From Pterois miles (Eukaryota > Chordata > Actinopteri > Perciformes > Scorpaenidae), in the NCBI GenBank assembly GCA_947000775.1, contig CAMQGK010000001.1, forward strand, positions 485,001 through 549,000: a stretch of 64,000 nucleotides of DNA, written 5' to 3'. Under the pieces are notes generated by a model, which was given only the letters and a program-made list of their open reading frames with translations, ran no database searches and was not told where the DNA came from. This document shows positions 48,801 through 58,210 of this stretch, piece by piece (position 1 is the first letter of the stretch; each line of letters begins with the position of its first letter). The position numbers and the translations under genes are program-made.

Positions 48801-49605
48801 TTAGTTTGTGTGTTTTTGGTTCAAATAATTACTGTGGCTGACGCAAAGACACAGACACAAGTGGTAAATCCCTGATTAATATTCCTTGTGCAGCAGTGTA
48901 GCCCAGTGTGGATATTTTTCCCTGATGTACTATTCATTATAACTTCATTTCGCACAGTTATTATCAGTCATTTTTTGCTGATGTAAGATTGTATTAAAGA
49001 GGATGAGAAGCTACTATTTGCATTTGAGACACTGACATCAAGTATATTTACCTGATGGATGACTAAAAACAGTTGGAATATATAACTCTTCTGTTATACA
49101 TTAGCTATTTCAGCTCTGCGTTGGGCGTTTTGTATTGATTCAGGTGTGGGTGGTTATTATGGAGACTCAAACCATGATAGCATAGTTAGATTCTGAAACT
49201 AGCCGAAGATATGTTTCTTACTATTGATCGCTGTGGGCGGTGGAGTAATGTCATGCGTCTTCTAACAGGTTGTGGAGGATGGATATGAGTTCTTTGCCAA
49301 ACGCCAACTGGTCACACTTTTCTCTGCTCCAAACTACTGCGGGGAGTTTGACAATGCAGGTGGCATGATGAGCGTCGATGAATCCCTCATGTGCTCCTTC
49401 CAGGTAGTCTAAAAACCAAAAGAGACGCATTTACATTCATGCTAATTTCCTTTTAATATTTGACTTAATCTTCTCTCTCTGTTTGTGTCATTATTTAAAG
49501 ATCCTAAAGCCCTCAGAGAAGAAGGCCAAGTATCAGTATGGTGGTGTAAATTCTGGTCGGCCTGTCACCCCACCCCGCACCACCCAAGCCCCCAAGAAGA
49601 GGTGA
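33844..49605 (+). CDS. ppp1cb: serine/threonine-protein phosphatase PP1-beta catalytic subunit
   Basis: There are eight coding exons: 33844-33895, 38423-38554, 46943-47173, 47264-47368, 47501-47572, 48506-48657, 49269-49403 and 49501-49605, 984 nt and 327 aa, the same length as mammalian PPP1CB. The isoform is shown by the N-terminus [17 protein letters not shown] and the C-terminus [12 protein letters not shown], which differ from the alpha and gamma forms. Metal-binding and catalytic motifs are all present: GDIHG (about 62-66), GDYVDRG (about 91-97), GNHE (about 123-126), the C-terminal RAHQ histidine and NYCGEFDN. The TPPR threonine is the known cell-cycle phosphosite. PP1-beta dephosphorylates myosin light chain and many nuclear targets with regulatory subunits that bind its surface. 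Introns 1 and 2 are large and full of transposon remnants. A hAT-like element ends 37 bp before exon 3. Confidence 0.98.
33896..38422 (+). other. ppp1cb: ppp1cb intron 1
   Basis: The 4.5-kb first intron has no other gene that I can support. The first 400 bp are CpG-rich with many GTTAGC/GCTAAC words. A LINE remnant lies at 37085-37545. The remainder looks unique, AT-rich sequence. Confidence 0.7.
37085..37545 (-). mobile_element. degenerate LINE 3' fragment (reverse-transcriptase C-terminus)
   Basis: The minus strand gives, with frameshifts and stops, [19 protein letters not shown] (from about 37430), then sequence resembling KxxNGxAPxYLSDLL, and ends with TTAAGCACTTTATAACTTTG near the low-coordinate end. 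That order is typical of the C-terminus and 3' tail of fish L2/CR1-type LINEs. It is too decayed to place in a subfamily. Confidence 0.5.
39589..39866 (+). repeat. dispersed teleost repeat (ACCGCTTATCC family), copy 3
   Basis: It starts with ATCCATCCATCTATCTGCAA and contains ACACCCTGGACAGGTCGGC, TTGGACTGTGGGAAGAGGC and AACACGGGGAGAACTTGC. It appears inserted in the larger remnant spanning about 39220-40375. Confidence 0.8.
39876..40270 (+). pseudogene. remnant of a hAT-type/BED zinc-finger transposable element protein
   Basis: The plus strand, in one open frame from about 39885, reads [11 protein letters not shown] then [19 protein letters not shown], where the CxxC pair and spacing match the zinc-finger start of fish hAT/BED-type element proteins (typical form ARCxLCxKTF). 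A stop follows after YVIM, and only scattered in-frame pieces remain. The surrounding TCTTAAA-rich termini (near 39232 and 40310-40335) support a transposable-element origin. Confidence 0.6.
41068..41270 (+). mobile_element. 3' end of an RTE-like LINE
   Basis: One plus-strand frame reads [20 protein letters not shown] then [17 protein letters not shown] and a stop, followed by a tail with GAAGATGAAGGACTGAATGA. This is the familiar C-terminus and ATGA-type tail of an abundant fish RTE/Rex3-like LINE. A second piece of the same family, in the opposite orientation, is at 57826-58210. Confidence 0.7.
41816..42166 (+). mobile_element. tRNA-derived SINE, copy C (most complete)
   Basis: The head is tRNA-like: TAGCTCAGTCTGTAGGGAG (A-box region) and GGTTCAAGTCC (consensus B-box). 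The body contains GAGCAAGGCACCAAACCCCC, and the tail is TTTCCCCTTGTGGGACTAAT, AAAGGACTATCTTC and a CTT microsatellite. A 9-bp duplication in the head (AGTAGCTCAGTAGCTCAG) is private to this copy. With both pol III boxes intact it is the best template for the family in this window. Confidence 0.93.
42640..42800 (-). mobile_element. fragment of a hAT-like element (TAGGGCTGTCAA family)
   Basis: Reverse-complement blocks such as GGTACCCACAGAACCCATAT and AAGGTATCCCCTCTGAAAAT match the internal part of the full element at 46196-46905 (the GGTACCCATAGAACC...CCCCTTTGAAAATGGCC section). The termini are missing. Confidence 0.6.
43178..43525 (-). mobile_element. tRNA-derived SINE, copy D
   Basis: The minus strand has the head (GGCAGCAGTAGCTCAGTCTG) at the right end, the B-box GGTTCAAGTCC, the same body as copy C, the tail CATGGGACTAATAAAGG and an AGAAGA microsatellite at 43178-43195. 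Confidence 0.9.
45785..45956. mobile_element. small Tc1-type MITE
   Basis: The left end has CACCTCCAATACTATTGGAA then CAGTGAGGCCAA. The right end, read inward, has CCCTTCCAAAACTACTGGAA then CAGCGAGGCCAA. These form inverted repeats of about 40 bp around a core of about 90 bp. The motif ACAGTCCCTTCCAAAA is typical of a fish Tc1/mariner-derived MITE. There is no coding sequence. Confidence 0.75.
46196..46905 (+). mobile_element. hAT-like non-autonomous element next to ppp1cb exon 3
   Basis: The left end is TAGGGCTGTCAATC and the right end AACTTTGACATCCCTA, forming inverted repeats. Flanking 8-bp repeats GTGAATAG (46188-46195) and GTCAATAG (46906-46913) differ at one base, consistent with an aged hAT target duplication. 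The 710-bp interior includes TTAATCGCAAATTAATCACA and has no transposase. The ppp1cb exon 3 begins at 46943. Confidence 0.85.
47597..48315. mobile_element. TIR transposon in ppp1cb intron 5
   Basis: The left end is GGAATAGTTCAGGTGTTTTG and the right end, read inward, is GGGATAGTTTGGATGTTTTT. Similarity continues for more than 100 bp inward (both arms contain the TGTATTACCTAC and CAATGTACTGCTGTG words), so the inverted repeats are long. It fills most of the 933-bp intron between exons 5 and 6. Confidence 0.75.
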
Positions 49606-51211
49606 ACATGCAGCCTTGGCTCTCCCCTCTCCTTCTCCCCCTGTCCGTCCCTGGTCTGCCATCATGGCAACCCCTGTAACTCCCCTGTATAGCGAAGATA
49701 CAGGGCTTATCTAATTGCCCAAATCTTTCTCCTCTTTCTTCCCCACTCATCAACCCCCTCCCCAACTCCACTGACAGCTCTTTTCTTAATGTGTATGTGT
49801 ACATAAATTTGCTGTGACCAATCTGTTTTATTTTTTGCCTGTTTGTTGGTATTTTTGATATTATTAACAGATAATCTTTCTCGTGGTTTTACTTCCAAAT
49901 GCCATTTGAGGTTCTCTGAGGTTCTGTGTCGTCTCTGTGTAGAGGAGCAAAGTGACTGAGCTAGAGGAATTTCTTTTTCAGTTTGGCAAGTAGAGATTGA
50001 ACATTGTTTTTGCCTTGACCTCTCAAAAAAGCAGAGAGAATCCTTCCAATGAGACTGAGGTTTCCGTGCTAAATCCGTTGACACAAATAACATTTCTTAT
50101 ATTCGGGCTTAACAGTTGAAACACATTACAGCATACACTGTGCTCTTGCGGTTGTGCTGGCGCACATTTTATATATTTAACCATTGAAAAAGTGCACCTC
50201 CCCATGAGTAGCAAAGAATGTGAAGAGACCGGTTTGAATGAAATATAAAGGATAAATCGGACGCCGCTGGCAGTGGACACACTCTCCCCCGAACGCAACG
50301 CCCTCTGGGCATTGATTTCTCCACTCTGTTATGCCTCCCTGTGCCTCGACTCCACACCCACACAAAAACATGCCGCTCGTCTCACACAGAGCTGGTATCG
50401 ACATTTTCCTGGGTCTATTTATTATTTGTTCTCATCAAGATAATTTCCCCCATATAATCCTCTTATTCTCTGGATATATGGTGTACTAAAAGTGCATTCC
50501 TAGTCTTTGTATGAAGAAGTGGTAAAGGATAGAAAAAAAATCTAACAGCACTGGTTGCAATTTTGCAAGTGTCTAATGCTTCTAAGCAGTACAGTGTTAA
50601 AAAGACCAAATAATTAAAAAGCAAGCTTCACAAAATGCTCCACAGTATTTGAGTTGTTTAGTGCTGAGCACACAACAAAAACATAATGAAGGAAGTATGC
50701 TCTTGGAAGCTTTGAAGTAAAATGCCAGCTATCCTCCTGTCACATCACCCAGTCTGTTCTGGTACAGAGTATAAAAACTGGAGGAGTCAGGAGTGGGTGG
50801 CAGGACCAGCAGGCCATTACGCTGTGTGATAGTGATGCCACCTGGTGTGTAAATACAGTAGTACAGTACGAATCAGATGTGAATTTCAAATTAGATAGCT
50901 CAGGATGGGCTTTTCATTACATTGCGAGTACTAAATGTTGTCATTCACCATGAGGAGGTACTGGTGGATAACTTCAGTCCACTGCGAATAAGATGCAGTT
51001 GACCCTTTGTGGAAAACAGTTGCCTCTTTTCTTTCTTTTTTTCTGCTCTTTGTGGTATTAATCTTTCTGTTGTATTTCTTTGTTCTCTATTCACATCATT
51101 CACTTTTTAATCAGCTAATTTATTTCCTAATACTGATAATAAGAAAACAATAAGGTGTTACCAAAAGCTGTTTTGCAATTTGTACAAGTTTGTTTGAAAG
51201 TCTATAAATTC

Positions 51212-51217
51212 AATAAA
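51212..51217 (+). terminator. ppp1cb: candidate ppp1cb polyadenylation signal
   Basis: AATAAA lies in CAATAAAATGG about 1.6 kb after the stop, with TTGTTGCCCCCTC and T-rich sequence following. PP1-beta transcripts are known for long 3' UTRs. An alternative hexamer lies about 440 bp further on. Confidence 0.45.
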
Positions 51218-51718
51218 ATGGATGGAAACCCAAATTGTTGCCCCCTCAGTTTTTACTGACATCTTTGCATGAATGTATGTCTCTGTAGTGTCAAGAAGCT
51301 TTGAGACATTGCAAAGCTGCTGTTCTCTACACTTGTTTATCTCAACATACAACCGATGAACAGTGAACAACTTTAAACTCAGGTGTCCTACTGGTAGAAA
51401 TTAGCTTTCGTGCCCCATAGATGCTCTTTAGCCCAGTTCAGAGTTTGGTGCATCAGCCCGAGGATCAGTGACAGAAGAAAACATGGAGCGTCCATGTGGA
51501 GGTGGGACAAGATCCAAGCAAAGAAGATCCAAAGTCCCACTTTTACAAAGAGGAGAGTGTAGTAGATGATGCCCTGTGAGCTCTACATGGAGTTGCCCTG
51601 AGGAAAGATTTAAATGCATGATCTTCTGATGTGTATGTATGATTCCAGCAATAAAAACAGGTTATGATGTCTGATAATTTTAAGTTTATGGTATATCTAA
51701 TGGGAATGGGAATGTTAT

Positions 51719-51789
51719 GATAATAATAATAATGATAACAATAATAATAATTATTATTATTATTGTTATTGTTGTTGTTGTTATTATAC
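51719..51789. repeat. AAT/ATT trinucleotide microsatellite
   Basis: The run of ATA/AAT units changes midway to ATT/GTT units, so the tract is partly self-complementary. Confidence 0.9.
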
Positions 51790-52199
51790 AATTGGAATAA
51801 TAATTATAATTAGATTATATAATTATCTGTTATTTGTTATAAAACAGACCGTTGCTACGTAAAGCAATGGGAGTCCATAGCAACCATTGCTGTGTGCTCT
51901 CACGGACCATTTTTTGGTCAAATTATTGATCATAGATAAAGTAGCCGTGTTATAAGCGGGATAATGTATAGCTACCTGGTCAATGTTGTTTCTTTCACAT
52001 TGACCGGGTCGCTGTACATTATACACATTTAAACGTATATATAAAATGACACAGCTTTTTTATGCCATCGATTTATTGGTCCTCGTAATGAGGATTGTTT
52101 TGTGTAATTCCCCTTCCCAAACGAATGGCGGCGATAAGTGTCACTTCCAGTGCTTCTTTGACAGTTGCTGACGCAGCCGGACGTAGTGCGTAACATCAG

Positions 52200-52529
52200 C
52201 TCCATATACAACATGGATGGGTTACAGTCAGTGCGCAGGCGCTGTGGGAGAGTTTACAGATCAGCGCCGTTTTCCGGGACAAGCCACCGAAGCAGAAGTG
52301 CAGCTTGTGTCTCGTCCTCTGCGTCTCATGCAACGAAAATTATTTATAAAGAGTCGCGAAATAATGCATGAAGAGTCGTCCGTGCTAACATATTGTTGTG
52401 TTTAACACTAGAGGTTATATTTCAGTGGACTCAGTTTGGAAACGTGGGACGTGTTTGGCTGTCGGAGGATAAAACTAGCATTGTGTCACCCTGTTAATCT
52501 TGGCTGCTGTTGACAAGTCTAAAGTTCAG
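52200..52529 (+). promoter_or_regulatory. manea: putative manea promoter and non-coding first exon
   Basis: A CpG-rich patch contains TGCGCAGGCGC (about 52230-52240), a match to the NRF-1 site. A good splice donor, TTCAG|GTAACG, ends a candidate leader exon at 52529. The coding exon has its own acceptor (CCTCCAG, exon edge 53270), 99 bp before the ATG, so a spliced 5' UTR is expected. The transcription start is not determinable. Confidence 0.45.
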
Positions 52530-52857
52530 GTAACGTTATAGAGTTGAAGTAGCTAACGCTGTTAGCTTGCTAATTGTGTCTTTATGCTAAACTGTATGCT
52601 AGTAGCTATATGACATAGCATAGATAGCTTACTGTGACTGGTTGTGACTGCACACCTGACAGCACTTCCGCATAGTGTGCAGTCATTCAAAACAATCTAG
52701 CCTCTGTCTCATTCTGTTTTTTAGAGGTTAATGAGCCATTGATTTTGATTGATCGTTTACAAGTTTTACAACCAAACTGCCAAACATTTGGTGGTTGGAG
52801 ACTCTTAAATGGGAGTATTTGCCGTTTTTCTTTACCTTACATCATAATAAACTGAAC

Positions 52858-53221
52858 AAGAGCCACAACAATTAGTTGATTAATCGATTAGTCACTCCAG
52901 AGAAAAATCATTGGCAATTTTATTGATATTGTCTCAAACATTTGTTATTTTTCAAGCAAAAAAATGCTTTTCATATGTGAATATTTGCTACATTTTCTTG
53001 TCTCAACTTTAGTTTGTATTTGGGATTTTTCACTATTACATACATAAAATGATTAATCAAGAGTATAGTTATGATAATACTTGTTAGTTTTAATCTTAAA
53101 CTGAGCATCTTTGGGTTTGGACTGGTCAGACATTTATCACTATTATTATTATTTTCTGACCTTTTTATAGACCGAATGATGAGTTTATTAATCATGAAAA
53201 TAACCGTCAGTTGCAGCTCTA
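52858..53221. mobile_element. hAT-like non-autonomous element (second copy of the 23573 family)
   Basis: It begins AGAGCCACAACAATTAGTTG and ends CAGTTGCAGCTCTA, with AATCGATTAGTCACTCC inside. It is the same family as the element at 23573-23906. I could not see a clear 8-bp target duplication. It lies in the manea 5' UTR intron, ending 48 bp before the acceptor. Confidence 0.7.
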
Positions 53222-53368
53222 ATGTTCTTTTGTAACACACTTTTATCCCTTGTGTCTTCAAACCTCCAGGCTGAAGAAAACCACGCTGACAGAGCTGCCA
53301 TGGCATCCTGTCCAACACCAATCCATCTCAACAATGAACTGTGGAAAGCCTCACGCACTGCCTGAAGA

Positions 53369-56300
53369 ATGGCAAGGTTTAGACGCAAATTTTGCTTCAC
53401 ATTAATTGCTTTGGTGTTGTTTGTGCTCATAGTAACGGTGGTCTTGAAGGCGCTGACACCAGACGACTCTCCGTTCGGCAGCCCTATTGGTGCGGAGTTG
53501 TTCCCGGACAGAAAGAATGACAATCGGGTCCAGAAAGAAAACAGCAATAAACCTGACCAGACCAAAATGCACGACTCCGCTCAGTCAGACAAACTGGAAG
53601 CTACACTGAGGAAGTTCCCTCCTCCCAACTACTATATCCATGCTTTCTACTATGCATGGTATGGGAACCCCAAGTTCGATGGAAAATACATCCACTGGGA
53701 CCACCCGCAGCTGCCACACTGGGACTATAAGGTGGCTCAAGGGTATCCACAAGGGAGACACGTCCCACCTGACGACATCGGGTCCAACTTCTATCCGTCT
53801 TTAGGGGCCTACAGTTCCAGGGATCCCTCCGTTATAGAGTCTCATATGCAGCAGCTGCGCACAGCAGCCATTGGTAAGAAATTAAACCTAAACAGGGCTG
53901 GACAATAATACAACATTCTCTCTTGTCTTTTTCCAATGAAACCATTACCGTGATATTATGATCTGACCTGATTTATTCACATTTAATAGTTTCTTCATCA
54001 ACATCCTTATAAAATTCTGTGTTTCTGCTTTGAGTTACATTCATTGAGCAGAGCTCCCTGGCCTCATGGTAGTGTACATAATGATGTGGGGGAGAAGGGA
54101 GCACTGGTGTAGGATCAGTACAATGTATCAGCAAACACCCTGAGTTGAGGTAATCAAATCTAAATCGTGAGGGGAAAAAGTCTGATGGGTGTTCTTATTG
54201 AAATTCACAATAAAAGTATTAAAAAGGAAACTTTCCAGTAGTAAAATATATTGCAATATAGCTGATTAGCATCTAGCTGGAAGTGCTACCCTTGGTGTGG
54301 CGCACTGCTCGACAAATCACCACAAGTTCCAATTATTTCAACTTTGACCTTGGTTGCCGTTGACCTCTCAAACACAACCAATGACATAACAGCTGCACCT
54401 GTTCTTGTCTTCTTCGTGAATGGCGATCCTTGCACCCCTTTTGATGACGTTTGGTGCCTTCAAATGGAGTCGTGTTTATCGCCCCCTTCATGTTGTATTC
54501 ACGACCTCATAAGTGGAAAATTTCTGAAAGTTTTGAGTTCACGATTTGTGACGTGTTTTGTTGGAGTTGTGAGAATGGTTAATTTCTTTGTTCATAATAA
54601 GTTAATATTGTGCAATATATGGTAATTTTAGTCATATTGTTTTTCTTGGTAATATTATAGGTCTGAGGAAAATGTTGACATTCCCAACGATCTCGTCTTT
54701 CTTCTCTGCCATTATGCCTTTTCATTTCCTGCGTTGTGTTACCCACTTGCTAAACTGTTAGCCTCTGTGGCTTGTAGACTCAGACAGTAACGTTAATATT
54801 GGCGTTGCTTAACAGCGGTGTTCTCCATGACTTAACCACTTGAACACCACATGTAAAGTGTTCACGACTTCGCATTTCATGAACACAAGTTCCATTTGAA
54901 GGCACCATTATATTTTCTCTGCACCCTTCCTCACGGTGGGTGAAGAACAAATGTCTTATCATGTGAAGGCAGCTTTATGGTTTTGCCGTATATGACGATA
55001 AACAATAATAGTGAGTTACCACCTAGCCCTATATTATGGTATATAATGGAGTAATGATAATGAACAACTGGTTGTACAACTTGCAGATTTTTTTGTTATT
55101 TATGTGTCGTTTTAGGGCATCACACTTTACAGTCGTCTCATATTTTAATGAAATGGTCTTTTATCTTTGTAACTGAATAGGATTTTGTTAACAAAAGTGT
55201 AAATTTAAGCTGTGATTTATAGATTGCTAAATATAGGATTGGGGGCATTTCTAATGCTTCTCAGCAGCTCTCAAAATGGCCTTGCAGCTGCATGCAGGTA
55301 TCGCCATTAACAACGCTAAACAGTGTGAAAAACAGTGAAAGTGCTGACAGAGATAATGTTGTTTACCTGAGGGGGAATTGGAGGGTGGGTGTTACGCTTC
55401 TGCGACAATGCCGTCAGTCCAGACAGCGTTAACAGCTGTAACTGCCATATGAGAGCAGTGCAGGACGGCGGCTGTGAGCTAGCCAGTGGATCACGCTCAC
55501 ATGTATTAACACACACTAAAAACATGTATGGCCGGCCCGGCAATGTCAACAAAGCAAGCAGAAGCTCTATAGCACACAGAGGGAGAGCAACTCCTCTACT
55601 CAGATAGACATTACTCGATATCTTTACTACACAAATAGATGTTTGCTGCTATATTAATGCTCTGGATATCCAATTTAGCTCCTTTAACATACATATTTTG
55701 ACCTGTATCAGGAAAATTATTGTCTGCATGTTATTTTCTGCCTCTACTGTATTACTCGTACGACACGTTTAATGCCACTGCAGTACATTTACACTGTATG
55801 AATAACTTTATATGATATTTAGTGTTTTCTTACATGTTTGAACTGTTTATACTCAGGTGTCCTTGCTGTTTCCTGGTATCCTCCTAATATGAATGATGAT
55901 AACGGTACTCCAGTGGACGACTTTGTGCCTTTGCTGCTGGAAGTTGCACATAAATACCATATTAAGGTCTGTATGGAGATAGTGAGTTTAGTAGCCTTTT
56001 TGTTTTGTATTTAGCTGCAGACTAAATGTTTGATGGGCAGAGTCCCATTAAAAATGTGAAAATGTTTTGAGAAACTCACATCAAGAATGTCTTGTGTTGC
56101 TGTCATTTCTGTCTTTACAGGTAGCGTTTCACATTGAGCCATACAAAGACAGAGATGAAGTCAACATGTTCACTAATGTCAAATATATCGTTGAGAAGTG
56201 AGTGTGTTTCATCGGCATTGTCAGTCAAATGTCAGCACCATAATCTTCCACTCCCTCTGGAAATCATTATGTCGTGACTCATAATGGCTCAATCAATAAT

Positions 56301-56995
56301 TATCATGTTTTCCTGTGACATCTTCCTTTCTTTGCTTGGGCTGTATGCCTCCTCTTCTCAGATATGGGGAGCACCCTGCTTTCTTCAAGTACCGGACCAA
56401 CACTGGCAAGCTTCTTCCACTCTTCTACGTGTATGACTCATATCTGATGAACTCGGAGCAGTGGGCCAAACTGCTCAAACACACAGAGAGCAGCAGCATC
56501 AGGGACACCCCCTATGACGCAATCTTCATCGCCTTGCTGGTCGAGGAGAAACATAAGAGGGATATCCTGACTGCAGGTTTTGATGGTATCTACACCTACT
56601 TTGCTACTAATGGGTTTTCCTACGGGTCCACTCAGCGGAACTGGGACTCTATTAAAACTTTCTGCGAGGACAATAACCTAATATTCATCCCGAGTGTGGG
56701 CCCCGGGTACATTGACACAAGCATTCGACCCTGGAACTTCCAAAACACTCGAAACCGCATCAATGGCAAATACTATGAAACCTCGCTGAGTGCTGCGTTA
56801 CAAGCCAGGCCCGATTTCATCTCTATAACATCTTTTAACGAATGGCACGAGGGCTCTCAGATTGAAATGGCAATTCCCAAAACAAGTCAGACTGTATATC
56901 TGGACTATCTGCCCAATAAGCCTGCAATCTACCTGGAGATAACCCGCAAATGGGCTGCGATATTTGGCGGTGAGCGGCGAAAATGGCAGGATTGA
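53369..56995 (+). CDS. manea: glycoprotein endo-alpha-1,2-mannosidase
   Basis: There are four coding exons: 53369-53873, 55857-55966, 56121-56197 and 56362-56995, 1326 nt and 441 aa, all in phase. The mammalian protein is about 462 aa. It is a type II Golgi membrane enzyme of family GH99 that cleaves glucose-substituted mannose from N-glycans, bypassing ER glucosidases. A signal anchor spans residues 5-28, followed by a variable stem (about 30-80). The catalytic domain starts at YYIHAFYYAWYGNPKFDGKY. Conserved blocks are WYPPN, VAFHIEPYKDRD, YGEHPAFFKYR, FDGIYTYFATNGF and IPSVGPGYIDTSIRPWN. The SFNEWHEG motif supplies E391 and E394, equivalent to E404/E407 of the human enzyme. The start ATG is chosen because it begins the MARFRRKF cytoplasmic tail seen in the family. 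A TIR element lies in the intron after exon 1. Confidence 0.96.
53874..55856 (+). other. manea: manea intron after first coding exon
   Basis: This is a 2-kb intron with the TIR element at 54452-54907. A further block at about 55200-55640 (containing CAGGACGGCGGCTGTGAGC) looks repetitive and CpG-rich but I cannot name its family. There is no host coding sequence. Confidence 0.6.
54452..54907 (+). mobile_element. TIR transposon (TGGTGCCTTCAAATG family), copy B
   Basis: The ends TGGTGCCTTCAAATGG and CCATTTGAAGGCACCA form a perfect 16-bp inverted repeat. The 456-bp body matches, in reverse, the copy at 12763-13600, without a SINE insertion. There is no transposase frame. Confidence 0.85.
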
Positions 56996-57327
56996 TCGGA
57001 CTATGAGCCATAGCAAGTGTGTATAATTAATTCCATGAAGACTAAATGAAGTTATAGTTGCAGAATGCAAATGATGAATAACTGTATGAGAACAGCCAAA
57101 TGAGTTTTAAAGCCACGGACAAGTGAACTAAATTATCTTAATTTTGCCTGCAGTGATGTATGTCATTTTTTTTTACACTTAGGTAAACTATTGTTAATTT
57201 AAAAGATACCTGATTGCTTATGTCATAACATAACCAGCATGTTTTATCGACTCAACCATATTCAGCTGAAACTGCGTAGGCATGTTTTGCCATCCTGTAA
57301 TCTATGCCTATATTAAACCTTAATAGA

Positions 57328-57337
57328 AATAAATAAA
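57328..57337 (+). terminator. manea: candidate manea polyadenylation signals
   Basis: Overlapping AATAAA hexamers (AATAAATAAA) lie about 330 bp after the manea stop, followed by GTGAGTCCTGG. They are the first canonical signals after the gene. Confidence 0.6.
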
Positions 57338-57825
57338 GTGAGTCCTGGAAAGGAAAGAAAGTAAACAAAGCAGTCTGCCGGCATGAAGCCGTCGCCTCAC
57401 TCTGCTTCCAGCGGCCCAAAAACAGCAAGAAAAAGCACAACAGACCTTGATATTTGAAAGGCGTGTCAGCCTAAAATCTGAGATGAGTCATAGTGATGAA
57501 AAGGGATGTCAGGCCAGAGAGAGTGCAGGGAGAAATGAAGATTATTTTTAGGCAGATAATATCAGCACCCAGGTGTCAGTAACCAACAATACTATTTGCA
57601 CTCGGGGCTGAATAGCCAGTGTGGCTATTTCCACCCAGGTGTGTACTGTATAGCATGGTGTCCGTAGCCAACAATTGGCACCCAACCCAGGCAGACATTA
57701 CTGTCTAGGTACATGTACTGTATGTCTATTTTCCCTGAACCTAACCAAGTAGCTTTAGTCCCTAAACTCTACCAAACTGTGACCAAAAAAAATAAAATAA
57801 CAATTTAAGAAAGAGAAATAATAAG

Positions 57826-58210
57826 CCTCATCTCATCTCATCTCTCATCTCATCTTCAACCTCTTATCCGGGGTCGGGTCGCGAGGGCAACAGTTCCAGC
57901 AGGGGACCCCAAACTTCCCTTTCCCGGGCCACATTAACCAGCACTGACTGGGGGATCCGTGGCGTTCCCAGGCCAGTGTGGAGATATAATCTCTCCACCT
58001 AGTGCTGGGTCTTCCCCAGGGCCTCCGCCCAGCTAGTTGTGGCAGGCGGCATCCTCACCAGATGCCCGAACCACCTCAACTGCCTCCTTTCAACGCAAAG
58101 GAGCAGCGGCTCTACTCCGAGTCCCTCACAGATGGCTGAGCTTCTCACCTTATCTCTAAGGGAGACGCCAGCCACCCTCCTGAGAAAACCCTTTCCAGCC
58201 GTCAAGACGT
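57826..58210 (-). mobile_element. RTE-like LINE 3' fragment with internal deletion
   Basis: The minus-strand frame reads GFLRRVAGVSLRDKVRSS, LGVEPLLLCVERR and QLRWFGHLVRMPP, then skips the usual GRPRTRWRDY segment and continues in another frame with LGTPRIPQS and NVARERGVWGPLLELLPSRP. The ATGAG-type tail is at the low-coordinate end (57828-57855). It is the same family as 41068-41270. It lies between manea and fut9. Confidence 0.75.

Larger units (their letters stand above)
49606..52199 (+). other. ppp1cb 3' UTR and ppp1cb-manea spacer
   Basis: There is no gene. The ppp1cb 3' UTR probably extends to the AATAAA at 51212 or to a second one at about 51650. An AAT/ATT microsatellite lies at 51719-51789. 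The stretch near 51840-52020 contains GTTGCTACGTAAAGCAATGG and its loose inverse, a possible small palindromic element I could not define. Confidence 0.45.

Noticed and set aside
52858..53221. 8-bp target duplication around the second hAT-like copy
   Set aside because: Flanks AACTGAAC and ATGTTCTT do not match, so no duplication is claimed there.
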